Assembly: GCA_026399025.1 (NCBI GenBank)
Contig: JAPLRU010000126.1
Span: 54,686 to 117,382, forward strand
Direction: 5' to 3'
Source: Methylobacter sp.
GTDB lineage: Bacteria > Pseudomonadota > Gammaproteobacteria > Methylococcales > Methylomonadaceae
DNA length: 62,697 nt
This document shows, piece by piece, positions 55,748-62,697 of this stretch. The notes under the pieces were generated by a model, which saw only the letters and a list, made by a program, of their open reading frames with translations, was not told the DNA's origin and did not search any database. The position numbers and the translations under genes were made by a program. Each line of letters opens with the position of its first letter. Positions within the stretch are counted from its first letter, which is position 1.

Positions 55748-57655
55748 TTACTGATACCGGCTCAGCCGATGCGACCAAATATAATCCGCCGACTGGTAAT
55801 AAGCCATATTTTCCGTGACCAATGAAAGCGCCGCATTCATATCCAGCGGCGTGTGTGCGCCTAAAGGATCGTCAACCACATCGACTTTTTGTTGGGGCGA
55901 TAAATACACCAGTTTGTTGTCTTTAAACAAGCCCAACTTCTGGTAATTACTGATCAGCGCCCTGCCCTCGTCTTTACGCATTTGCATAATATCCTGACCG
56001 TAAAACTGGCTTTCGTAGCTGAGGTTTAAAAAACCCAGCACGGTCGGAGCGACGTCAATCTGGCTGGACACAATGTCGTTTTTAAGCGCCGGCACATGTT
56101 TGGGCGAATAGATAAACAGGGGGATATGGTATTTATCCACCGGCAACTCGGTTTTGCGCGCACTACCGGCGCAATGATCGGCCACCATCACGAATACGGT
56201 GTTATCGAACCAGGGCTTGGTTTTGGCTTGCTCGATAAATTGATGAATCGCAAAATCGGTATACTTAACCGCGCCTTCCCGACTGCCCGACGGCAGATCG
56301 ATTTTTCCTTCAGGGTAACTGAAAGGACGATGATTGCTGGTGGTCATAATCTGGAAGAAGAACGGTTTATGGTCCTGATAATCCCGGTCGGCTTCTTTTA
56401 AAGTGCGGTTAAAAATAATGTCATCGGAAACGCCCCAGGCGTTGGTAAAGGTTATTTCTTCCGGAGTGAAATCGGTTTGATCGACAATGCGGTAACCGTT
56501 GCCGGAATAGAATGCGTTCATATTGTCGAAATAGCCCCGGCCGCCGTATAAAAATGCGGTGTCGTAGCCTTTTTGCTGCAATACCCGGCCGAAACTGAAT
56601 AAGTTGCCGTTGTCGGGACGTTTGACGATGGCTTGGCCGGGCGTCGGCGGTATCGATAAGGTGAGCGATTCCAGACCGCGGATAGTGCGGGTGCCAGTCG
56701 CATAAAAGTTGGTAAACAAGACGCCTTGTTTAAACCATTCGTCCATATACGGGGTGATGTTTTGTTGATTGCCGAAGCCGGCTAAATACTCGGCGCTTAA
56801 GCTTTCGACGGTGATTAACACAACATTCAGATGCTTTTCTTCACCTGCCGCTTTAATCGTGCGTTTGATGTTGTATAAATCGCCGCTGTCTTTAGCATTG
56901 AGTTGCTTTTTAATGGCTGCGGATAACTGCTGATCATCGCCCACCTTGTAAAAATGCCGGTAATCCAGTTCATTATTTCTAAACGCCGAAAAGAACTGGT
57001 AAGGGCCGTTGGCGGCCAACTCATTCAAATAAGTATTGGTGGAAAACTGATACCAGGTTGCTCCGACCACGGCATAACTGATGACCGGCAACAGCAGTAA
57101 AACGCCGGCAATTTTCAATCGCGATAAAAAGGTTTCATCGGCCTGAAAGGTATCCGCCAAGGTTTTTCTCAGCCACAAAAAGCACAGCGCGGTCAGCGCT
57201 AAAATGCCCGACAGTAGCCAACCCAACGGGTAGGATTCAATGATATTGCTGACCACTTCATGGGTATAAATCAGGTAATCGACCGCAATAAAATTAAACC
57301 GAACCCCGAATTCATCCCAGAAGGTCCATTCCGATAACTCGATAAAAAACAGAAGATAAATACACGTAAAAAAAACGCCGAAGCTAATTATTCTATGCGG
57401 CTTGCTTTGATAAATACGGTTGGGTAATACCAATAAATACAGAACGAAAGGAATTAATAAGTAACTGAAAAAAGCCAAGTCATGAACCATTCCGATCAAA
57501 AAAGCCAAGGCGATTTGGTAAAACGGCGAGTCGATGTCGGCCAGTTGCTTGATCAGCAAAGCCACTCTGAGTAAGGCGAAAGTGCCTAAATTAATCAATA
57601 AAAACAGCAACACGATAGTGAATCGTGATTTTGAAAACAATGCGGTTACGCCCAT
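55748..57655 (-). CDS. LTA-synthase-family membrane sulfatase/phosphotransferase
   Basis: A 635-aa inner-membrane protein with five N-terminal helices (first 200 residues, beginning FTIVLLFLLINLGTF) and a periplasmic sulfatase-fold domain. The metal and nucleophile motifs are present: ITVESLSAEY, the Thr-centred FYATGTRTIRGLES, DDIIFN, and VADHCAGSA. Members of this family transfer phosphoglycerol or phosphoethanolamine groups to glycans, lipids or lipopolysaccharide; which one applies is unknown. The gene is single, with AGGAAG upstream of the ATG. Its 3' end has been altered by a repeat element, leaving the duplicated fragment described separately. Confidence 0.9.
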   Translation of the reverse strand: MGVTALFSKSRFTIVLLFLLINLGTFALLRVALLIKQLADIDSPFYQIALAFLIGMVHDLAFFSYLLIPFVLYLLVLPNRIYQSKPHRIISFGVFFTCIYLLFFIELSEWTFWDEFGVRFNFIAVDYLIYTHEVVSNIIESYPLGWLLSGILALTALCFLWLRKTLADTFQADETFLSRLKIAGVLLLLPVISYAVVGATWYQFSTNTYLNELAANGPYQFFSAFRNNELDYRHFYKVGDDQQLSAAIKKQLNAKDSGDLYNIKRTIKAAGEEKHLNVVLITVESLSAEYLAGFGNQQNITPYMDEWFKQGVLFTNFYATGTRTIRGLESLTLSIPPTPGQAIVKRPDNGNLFSFGRVLQQKGYDTAFLYGGRGYFDNMNAFYSGNGYRIVDQTDFTPEEITFTNAWGVSDDIIFNRTLKEADRDYQDHKPFFFQIMTTSNHRPFSYPEGKIDLPSGSREGAVKYTDFAIHQFIEQAKTKPWFDNTVFVMVADHCAGSARKTELPVDKYHIPLFIYSPKHVPALKNDIVSSQIDVAPTVLGFLNLSYESQFYGQDIMQMRKDEGRALISNYQKLGLFKDNKLVYLSPQQKVDVVDDPLGAHTPLDMNAALSLVTENMAYYQSADYIWSHRLSRYQ

Positions 57656-57988
57656 TTAAATGGCTTCCTGAAAGATGAAATAAGATTCGAAGTGCAAAAT
57701 GACGTTATAGTTGCCCGGTTTGCCCTGAGCATGTCGAAAAATGAGTCCAGCTAGTCGTTAAACTCTTCACCTTGCATCCGTTTTATATTTTATCATCAGC
57801 GCCGCTTAATTGTTCAGGGCTAACGCTATCTCAACGAATAGCCCGGTAAGAGGCGCATCGCGCGCCATTTACGAATACCGGAAGACGGGGCAATTCCAAA
57901 CCCTCTCGGCACACAAGCCATTTCGAGCATCAAGATTTGCAGCACGGTTAGATATCGAAAAGGGGCGCTATGCGCCCCCTTTACCCGG
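57656..57988. repeat. Gap with palindromic GCGCATCGC-type repeats
   Basis: No gene is supported. The pieces AGGCGCATCGCGCGCCATTTACG (starting about 57851) and GGGGCGCTATGCGCCCCC (57961-57978) resemble the GGGGCGCATCGCTCCCCATT stretch near 28494, so this is another member of the same intergenic palindrome family. The second piece lies right at the 3' end of the CARDB gene and could serve as its terminator. Confidence 0.6.
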
Positions 57989-58978
57989 CTAATATTCCCG
58001 CAAGAGCGTTACCTGCCCAGTCGAGGAAACAGTGAAATCCCAATATTGGAGATAGACACAACAACCTTTCGGTTGGGAAAATGTGTAAATACGGCTGGAT
58101 GGATCGAACCCAATGCTACCTGCGGCTCCACCACTAACAATGCCACTGACTTCGATATTAACCAGGCCAAAGCGGGACCGCAATAAGGTGATTAACGGTA
58201 TTGGATTGTACCGTAGAGCGAACCGGACAACATACAATTCATCAGTCAAAGGCGCGGCAGTAACCGGACCCAGTTCGCTGGCATTAATCTGTGCGAACTG
58301 CTTGGCTGTAATCTTTGCCACTACCTCACCCGGCCGCCAAGAAGGAAAATGATGAATATCTTTCACTACGGGATAGGCTTGGCGAATAGCTGTCAAATCA
58401 TTGCGCAATTGAAGGTAAAGCGCGCGAGGCGGCAACAGCGCGCCCGACAATTCCAGGGCCAGCAATTCGGCGTCACTGTCTTCGCTACGTCCGTAAGCCT
58501 TGAGACTCTGGTTGTTGTTATCATCGGCTTCAGGGCTCGCACAGTCGCTGTCCACGAAGGCGCGTAATGTCTTTTGACCGCCGTCAGCGCCGGCGAAAAG
58601 CCCAGTCACCGTCAGCGTTTTACGTGCTCCGGGATTAAGCATACCCACTGACGCTGATTTGCCGCCATCAGCCTGGCAGTTCCGGGAAGTAGGCTTATCG
58701 GCCCACACCTTCAGTAGACCGGCGTCTCCGCTGGTCATGCCTTTGTTCTTGACCGTTACCTTGGCCTTGAACGTGGCGCCGTTCTTAGGTGACGCAGGGA
58801 TCAAGGTAATGCCGGTTACGACAAAGTCAGGGCCGCTATCTTCTGCTATTTCAGGCAAAATAGTTGCAGCAGCCTTAGGATTTCCTTGTTGATCATCGTA
58901 AAAATCTAATCCATTTTGCTCGGCTAAGACAGACGACGATAGTAAAAATAATAGGAGTAGAATCAATTTTTTCATCAT
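57989..58978 (-). CDS. Secreted CARDB-domain protein
   Basis: A 329-aa exported protein with an 18-residue signal (LILLLLFLLSSSVLA). Residues about 50-160 form a CARDB-type beta-sandwich (PDFVVTGITLIPASPKNG, FKAKVTVKNKG, KTLTVTGLFAGADGGQKT, DSDCASPEADDNNNQ) with the Asp/Asn-rich loop usual for these adhesion-like modules. The C-terminal part (about 180-329) is not recognised and ends with a Cys-Cys pair in PKGCCVYLQY. The start at 58978 follows an AGGAAACC site. It is divergent from the hydrogenase operon and has no evident functional link to it. Confidence 0.8.
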   Translation of the reverse strand: MMKKLILLLLFLLSSSVLAEQNGLDFYDDQQGNPKAAATILPEIAEDSGPDFVVTGITLIPASPKNGATFKAKVTVKNKGMTSGDAGLLKVWADKPTSRNCQADGGKSASVGMLNPGARKTLTVTGLFAGADGGQKTLRAFVDSDCASPEADDNNNQSLKAYGRSEDSDAELLALELSGALLPPRALYLQLRNDLTAIRQAYPVVKDIHHFPSWRPGEVVAKITAKQFAQINASELGPVTAAPLTDELYVVRFALRYNPIPLITLLRSRFGLVNIEVSGIVSGGAAGSIGFDPSSRIYTFSQPKGCCVYLQYWDFTVSSTGQVTLLREY

Positions 58979-59346
58979 GGTTTCCTGAGTTGTAATTGAA
59001 AACATATTGCCGCTATAGATCCCCGAGCAGATGCTTTGTTGCCCGGCATTATCATACCTCGAATGTCTGGCAACAAAAACCCATGATCTCGGAACTAGGC
59101 AGTCGGATTGAGCTTGTTACCTTTCCCATACCACCGATAACGTGGTTTTCCGCGATAGTCGTTCTTTGCAGGCAATGCGACAAAATCGCATAAATTAGGT
59201 GAACGAAGCCCAACAAGCCAATTGACGGCAATTCAACAAATGGAGTAAAACATACGACCCGCATCGCCCTGTTCCGATGAGGATACATTTCATTGATTTA
59301 CGTAAGGTTTTCAGTGGAATACGCATTGACTTATCGTGAAGATTTT
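58979..59346. other. Intergenic region upstream of the hydrogenase operon
   Basis: No supported gene. A 78-codon antisense frame exists but has no ribosome site or recognisable domain. The region must hold the promoters for both the CARDB gene and the hydrogenase operon; I cannot point to convincing boxes. Confidence 0.5.
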
Positions 59347-60288
59347 ATGACCACATTACTTTGGCTACAAACCGGCTCTTGCGGTGGCGACACCCTATCG
59401 ATCCTGTGCGCGGACAGCCCGTCTCTGGAAGAACTGGTCGATGAATACCGCATCGAGATACTCTGGCAACCTTCCCTATCGATAGAACCGACCCGCCGCT
59501 TGGACGCTTTAATCGAGGCTATCCTCGCAGACCAACAAGCTCTCGACATTTTATGCATTGAAGGCAGCATCATCACCGGGCCCAACGGTTCCGGCATGTA
59601 CGCCCCGTATCGGGGACGTTCCAAAATGAGCTTGATAAGTCAACTGGCCGAAACAGCCGAATACCTTGTCGCTCTGGGTACTTGCGCAGCTTACGGCGGC
59701 GTCCATGCCGCGCCGCCTAATCCGACCGACTGCCTGGGCTTGCAGTTCGATAAACAAGCTCCCGGCGGTTTATTGCCGATTGAATGGCGCTCGCGCAAAG
59801 GCTTGCCGGTCATCAATATTGCAGGCTGCCCGGCTCATCCGAATACCATGACGAAAACATTAGCCATGCTCGCGGCCGGTCTTCCGATAGAGCTCGATCA
59901 TCTTAACCGGCCCAAGGCTTTTTTTAATACTACCGTGCATCAGGGCTGTACCCGCAATGAATATCATGAGTATGATGTCGAAGACACCGTATTCGGCGAT
60001 AAGGCTTGCATGTTTTTTAACCTGGGCTGCCAAGGCCCGGTGACAATGGCGATTTGCAATACCGAACTTTGGAACAATCGCAGCAGCAAAACGCGCGCAG
60101 GCGTACCCTGTTTCGGCTGCACCTCCCCCGAATTCCCGCTGACTCAGGATCTATTCCGTACCGAAAAAATCGGCACCATTCCGGTCCATTTGCCGCTAGG
60201 CGTAGAGCGGGCCAATTACATGGCTTATAAAAGTCTGGCCCACGAAGCGGCGCCCGAACGGGTGCTGAATAAAACGATGGATCCTTAA
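59347..60288 (+). CDS. hupS: NiFe hydrogenase small subunit, group 2-like
   Basis: A 313-aa iron-sulfur subunit that passes electrons from the NiFe site. It has no twin-arginine leader or C-terminal anchor, so it is soluble or peripherally bound on the cytoplasmic side. The start MTTLLWLQTGSCGGDTLS matches the usual opening of group 2 small subunits; an ATG 54 bases upstream is less likely. Later cluster ligands are visible in LGTCAAYGG, IAGCPAHP, VHQGCTRNEY, CMFFNLGCQGP and VPCFGCTSPEF. In the proximal-cluster motif the second Cys is replaced by Asp15 (Cys12-Gly-Gly-Asp15), a change in line with cyanobacterial-type group 2a enzymes. It is three bases ahead of hupL. Confidence 0.9.
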   Translation: MTTLLWLQTGSCGGDTLSILCADSPSLEELVDEYRIEILWQPSLSIEPTRRLDALIEAILADQQALDILCIEGSIITGPNGSGMYAPYRGRSKMSLISQLAETAEYLVALGTCAAYGGVHAAPPNPTDCLGLQFDKQAPGGLLPIEWRSRKGLPVINIAGCPAHPNTMTKTLAMLAAGLPIELDHLNRPKAFFNTTVHQGCTRNEYHEYDVEDTVFGDKACMFFNLGCQGPVTMAICNTELWNNRSSKTRAGVPCFGCTSPEFPLTQDLFRTEKIGTIPVHLPLGVERANYMAYKSLAHEAAPERVLNKTMDP

Positions 60289-60291
60289 ATC

Positions 60292-61830
60292 ATGACCAAA
60301 AGAATCATCCAAATCGATCTTAACCGGGTCGAAGGCGATCTCGATTTCCAGTTGGAACTGGACGGCAACAAAGTCGTCGATGCCCGCTGTATCGGCTCGA
60401 TGTACAGAGGCTTCGAACAAATCATGATCGGCCGCAAGCCCAAAGATTCGTTGGTGATTACGCCGCGCATCTGCGGTATTTGCGGCACCGCGCAATTAAA
60501 CGCGGCGGTGCTGGCGCTGGAACAGGTCGGCGGCATTCCGGTACCGCCCGCGGCTATCCGCATCCGCAATCTGTGTTTGATGGCCGAAACGGTGCAAAGC
60601 GATTTACGCCAATCCTTTCTGTTTTTTACCCCCGATTTTTGCCATCCCAAATACGCCGCTAGGTCGTTTTATCAACAAGCGCGCGCGGCATTCCAGCCGT
60701 TCCAGGGCTGGGTTTATCGCGACGCGCTTGAGCATTCGCGCCATACCGTCGAAATTATCGCGCTGTTTGGCGGCCAATGGCCGCACTCGTCTTATATGTT
60801 ACCGGGCGGCGTCACTTCGCCTGCCGATAGCCGTCATATTATCGATAGCCTGTCTATCCTCAACAAACTGACGCGCTGGTTCGAAAAAAGCGTTATCGGC
60901 GCCGATCTGGATACCTGGCTGGCCTTGGCATCCGCCGATGAGTTTTTCAGTTGGCTGGAATCAAAGGAAACTCACGCCAACAGCGCCATCGGCCTGCTGA
61001 CACTGATGAGCCGCAGCGTCGGCCTGCATCATGTCGGCTTTGGCACGCCCCACATGCTCAGTTACGGCGCTTATGACGATCCGGACGATGCGGAAGCTTG
61101 TTCCGCGCAACCTAAGCGCTTGTTCAAGGCCGGTTTCCTGAACGGCGATACCGGCACCATCGAGCCTTTCGAGCAAGCCGAAATCACCGAGCATGTGCGT
61201 TATTCCTGGTTTCAGCCCTATCCGGGCGGCCGTCATCCGTTTCAGGGTCAAACCATTCCGAATTATCAACCCTATTCCGACCGCTATACCTGGTGCAAAG
61301 CGCCGCGCTATCAAGACAAAGTCGTGCAAACCGGCCCGCTGGCCGATGCGTTGATCGACGGCGAACCGCTGATCCGCTCGTTGTATCAAACCGAAGGCGG
61401 CAATGCCTGGCTGCGCCAATTCGCCCGCTTGCGCCGTACCGCCCGACTGTTGCAGACCATGCGCGAAACCCTGCATCAGCTGGCCGCGCATCCTAACGAG
61501 CCGCATATGATTGCTCCGGCCACACAGGACATCCCCGATGGCGAAGGCTTTGGCTTGGTAACGGCGGCGCGCGGTGCGCTGGGGCATTGGCTGCAAGTCA
61601 CCGACGGCGCGGTTAGCCGCTACCAAGTGGTGACACCCACCGCCTGGAACGCTTCGCCCAAAGACAGCGAAGGCCGTCATGGGCATTGGGAAAGCAGTTT
61701 GCTTGGCTTGACTGTCGACGATCCCGACGACCCGGTCGAAATCGGTCATATTATCCGCTCCCATGATCCCTGTTTGGTCTGCACCGTGCATGTGCTCGAC
61801 AGCGGCAAGCGCACCACCTTGTGGCCTTAA
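60292..61830 (+). CDS. hupL: NiFe hydrogenase large subunit, group 2-like
   Basis: A 512-aa subunit carrying the NiFe centre. The N-terminal ligand motif is Arg59-Ile-Cys61-Gly-Ile-Cys64 and the C-terminal one is DPCLVCTVH (Cys494, Cys497, His500). After His500 a 12-residue tail (VLDSGKRTTLWP) remains, which must be cut off by a maturation protease; regulatory H2-sensing hydrogenases (HupV/HoxC) lack such a tail, so this is probably a catalytic uptake enzyme. The residue at the end of the first motif, often His, is Gln68 here. The gene lies three bases after hupS and three before the protease. Confidence 0.93.
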   Translation: MTKRIIQIDLNRVEGDLDFQLELDGNKVVDARCIGSMYRGFEQIMIGRKPKDSLVITPRICGICGTAQLNAAVLALEQVGGIPVPPAAIRIRNLCLMAETVQSDLRQSFLFFTPDFCHPKYAARSFYQQARAAFQPFQGWVYRDALEHSRHTVEIIALFGGQWPHSSYMLPGGVTSPADSRHIIDSLSILNKLTRWFEKSVIGADLDTWLALASADEFFSWLESKETHANSAIGLLTLMSRSVGLHHVGFGTPHMLSYGAYDDPDDAEACSAQPKRLFKAGFLNGDTGTIEPFEQAEITEHVRYSWFQPYPGGRHPFQGQTIPNYQPYSDRYTWCKAPRYQDKVVQTGPLADALIDGEPLIRSLYQTEGGNAWLRQFARLRRTARLLQTMRETLHQLAAHPNEPHMIAPATQDIPDGEGFGLVTAARGALGHWLQVTDGAVSRYQVVTPTAWNASPKDSEGRHGHWESSLLGLTVDDPDDPVEIGHIIRSHDPCLVCTVHVLDSGKRTTLWP

Positions 61831-61833
61831 CCG

Positions 61834-62286
61834 ATGGCCGCCCGCCATATCGTTTGCTTCGGTAACGAACTGCACGGGGACGACGGCTTCGGCAGCCGCG
61901 TTTACGCCGAGCTTTGCCGGTTGACTTGGCCGAAGGATGTCGAAGTGTTCAATGCCGGTATCGCCGGACTCAATGCACTCCGCTTGCTTGAGCAGTGCCG
62001 TCAGGCGATCCTGGTCGATGCGCTGGCCAACTTCGGCCATGTCGGCGAGGTGTGCGTATTAAAACCGGAAGAGTTGGCCGACCGGCCCCAGCCGCTCACC
62101 GGCCATGGCTTGGGTATTGCGTATGTGCTGGAGGCGCTTAAAGTCATCAGCAATCCCTTGCCGGATATTCTGATCGTGGGCGTCGAAATCGCCGCGATCA
62201 CGCCGTTTTGTTTCGGCCTCTCCGCCGAAACCGAGCAAGCTATCGCCCAAACCGTTCAATTAATACAAGGTCTTTTGCCGGAATGA
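61834..62286 (+). CDS. Hydrogenase maturation protease
   Basis: A 150-aa endopeptidase of the HybD/HupD family that trims the C-terminal tail of the NiFe large subunit after nickel insertion. Visible parts are IVCFGNELHGDDGFG (the GNxLxxDDGxG motif with a nickel-binding residue), VEVFNAGIAG, ILVDAL with the second conserved Asp, and LTGHGLGIAYVLEAL with the His. It follows hupL by three bases and overlaps the next gene by 4 bp (ATGA). Its presence, with the cleavable tail on HupL, argues for an active hydrogenase. Confidence 0.93.
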   Translation: MAARHIVCFGNELHGDDGFGSRVYAELCRLTWPKDVEVFNAGIAGLNALRLLEQCRQAILVDALANFGHVGEVCVLKPEELADRPQPLTGHGLGIAYVLEALKVISNPLPDILIVGVEIAAITPFCFGLSAETEQAIAQTVQLIQGLLPE

Positions 62287-62697
62287 GCCGTCAAAACGCG
62301 CATCTTCGCACTATCGTCGTCGAATCGGTGGTTTTCCTCGACTCGGTTGAGCCGCCGCGCTGGAAAGGCCGTGTGCAATTATCGGCCGGACAGCAGCCTG
62401 TCGATATTCTGATTTTTAATATTCAGGGTCAATTTCGGGCCGTCCCCGCGCTATGTTCTCATGAAGGGCACGATCTGACGCATTGCCGCTTAAATAATGA
62501 AAATATTCTTATTTGTCCGGCGCACCGCCAACATACCGAGTTGAAAGCTTCAAAATTTCAGGTCCAAGAACATAACGGTCAATTTCGAGTGTCCTTGAAT
62601 GAAAATACCTCCGGCAGCGAATATCCCGAAACCGTGCTTCAACTGCGGGAAGAAATCGATAAACTCCGCTTAGCTAACCTGAAACAGCAAAGGCAAA
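62283..62697 (+). CDS. Rieske-type iron-sulfur protein of the hydrogenase operon (3' end outside window)
   Basis: The first 138 residues are visible. A Rieske [2Fe-2S] site is clear: Cys58-Ser-His60 and Cys78-Pro-Ala-His81 (CSHEGHD and ICPAHRQ). Near the window edge the chain becomes a charged heptad-like helix (ETVLQLREEIDKLRLANLK), possibly a coiled coil or dimerisation arm. It overlaps the protease gene by 4 bp. Rieske proteins are encoded with some group 2a hydrogenases and are thought to carry electrons from the small subunit to the respiratory chain; that role is inferred here. Confidence 0.85.
   Translation, partial: MSRQNAHLRTIVVESVVFLDSVEPPRWKGRVQLSAGQQPVDILIFNIQGQFRAVPALCSHEGHDLTHCRLNNENILICPAHRQHTELKASKFQVQEHNGQFRVSLNENTSGSEYPETVLQLREEIDKLRLANLKQQRQ

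Noticed and set aside
59052-59288. A 78-codon minus-strand frame upstream of hupS
   Set aside because: No ribosome site or domain; it covers the expected promoter region.
59347-61830. Regulatory H2-sensing hydrogenase (HupUV/HoxBC)
   Set aside because: The large subunit retains a 12-residue tail after the last His and a maturation protease follows, which sensors lack.

Overview
The window looks like chromosomal DNA of a gammaproteobacterium. The hisBHAF-hisIE-tatABC order, rdgC, bcp and lnt fit that class. A long AT-less polyketide synthase, a probable copper/redox envelope locus and a group 2-type NiFe hydrogenase make a methanotroph of the Methylococcales a reasonable guess, but this is inference: no methane-oxidation gene or rRNA is present. 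No tRNA, rRNA or CRISPR array was recognised. Left third (1-25569, minus strand): the first two genes of a modular polyketide synthase operon that runs off the left edge. The leading protein (6328 aa) and the visible 2195 residues of the second carry six ketosynthases, six carrier proteins, two ketoreductases, dehydratase-like domains and methyltransferases but no intact acyltransferase, so malonyl loading must come in trans. Oddities are a dead AT-like domain in the first module, a tandem duplicated ACP, a DH-like domain placed between ACPs and KS, a flavin monooxygenase fused to the C-terminus of the first protein, and a non-elongating KS (His to Gln) right after the split oxygenase module. 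Centre left (25570-31212): a divergent P1B-like ATPase without transport cysteines, a repeat-rich gap, a toxin-antitoxin pair with a frameshifted toxin, and small housekeeping genes (DUF1289, SemiSWEET, VOC protein, peroxiredoxin Bcp). Centre (31312-39494): rdgC flanked by CACGAAG palindromic repeats, then the minus-strand his-tat operon for histidine synthesis and twin-arginine export, a small membrane protein, and divergent lnt. Envelope/redox locus (39652-49664): minus-strand genes for a TlpA-like thioredoxin, a DUF4266 lipoprotein, a His/Met-rich DUF3570 outer-membrane protein and two secreted proteins whose predicted mature N-terminus is histidine, plus an STN-HEAT protein. Divergent or downstream lie an outer-membrane protein, a PilZ protein and a Tat-exported multicopper oxidase. 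A shared role in copper handling is an inference. Right part (49665-62697): a repeat-riddled gap with an antitoxin remnant, a 1743-aa exonuclease-RecQ-UvrD fusion carrying an in-frame palindromic repeat, a MITE-like element next to an LTA-synthase-type sulfatase gene, a CARDB secreted protein, and a plus-strand hydrogenase operon (small subunit, large subunit, maturation protease, Rieske protein) cut by the right edge.
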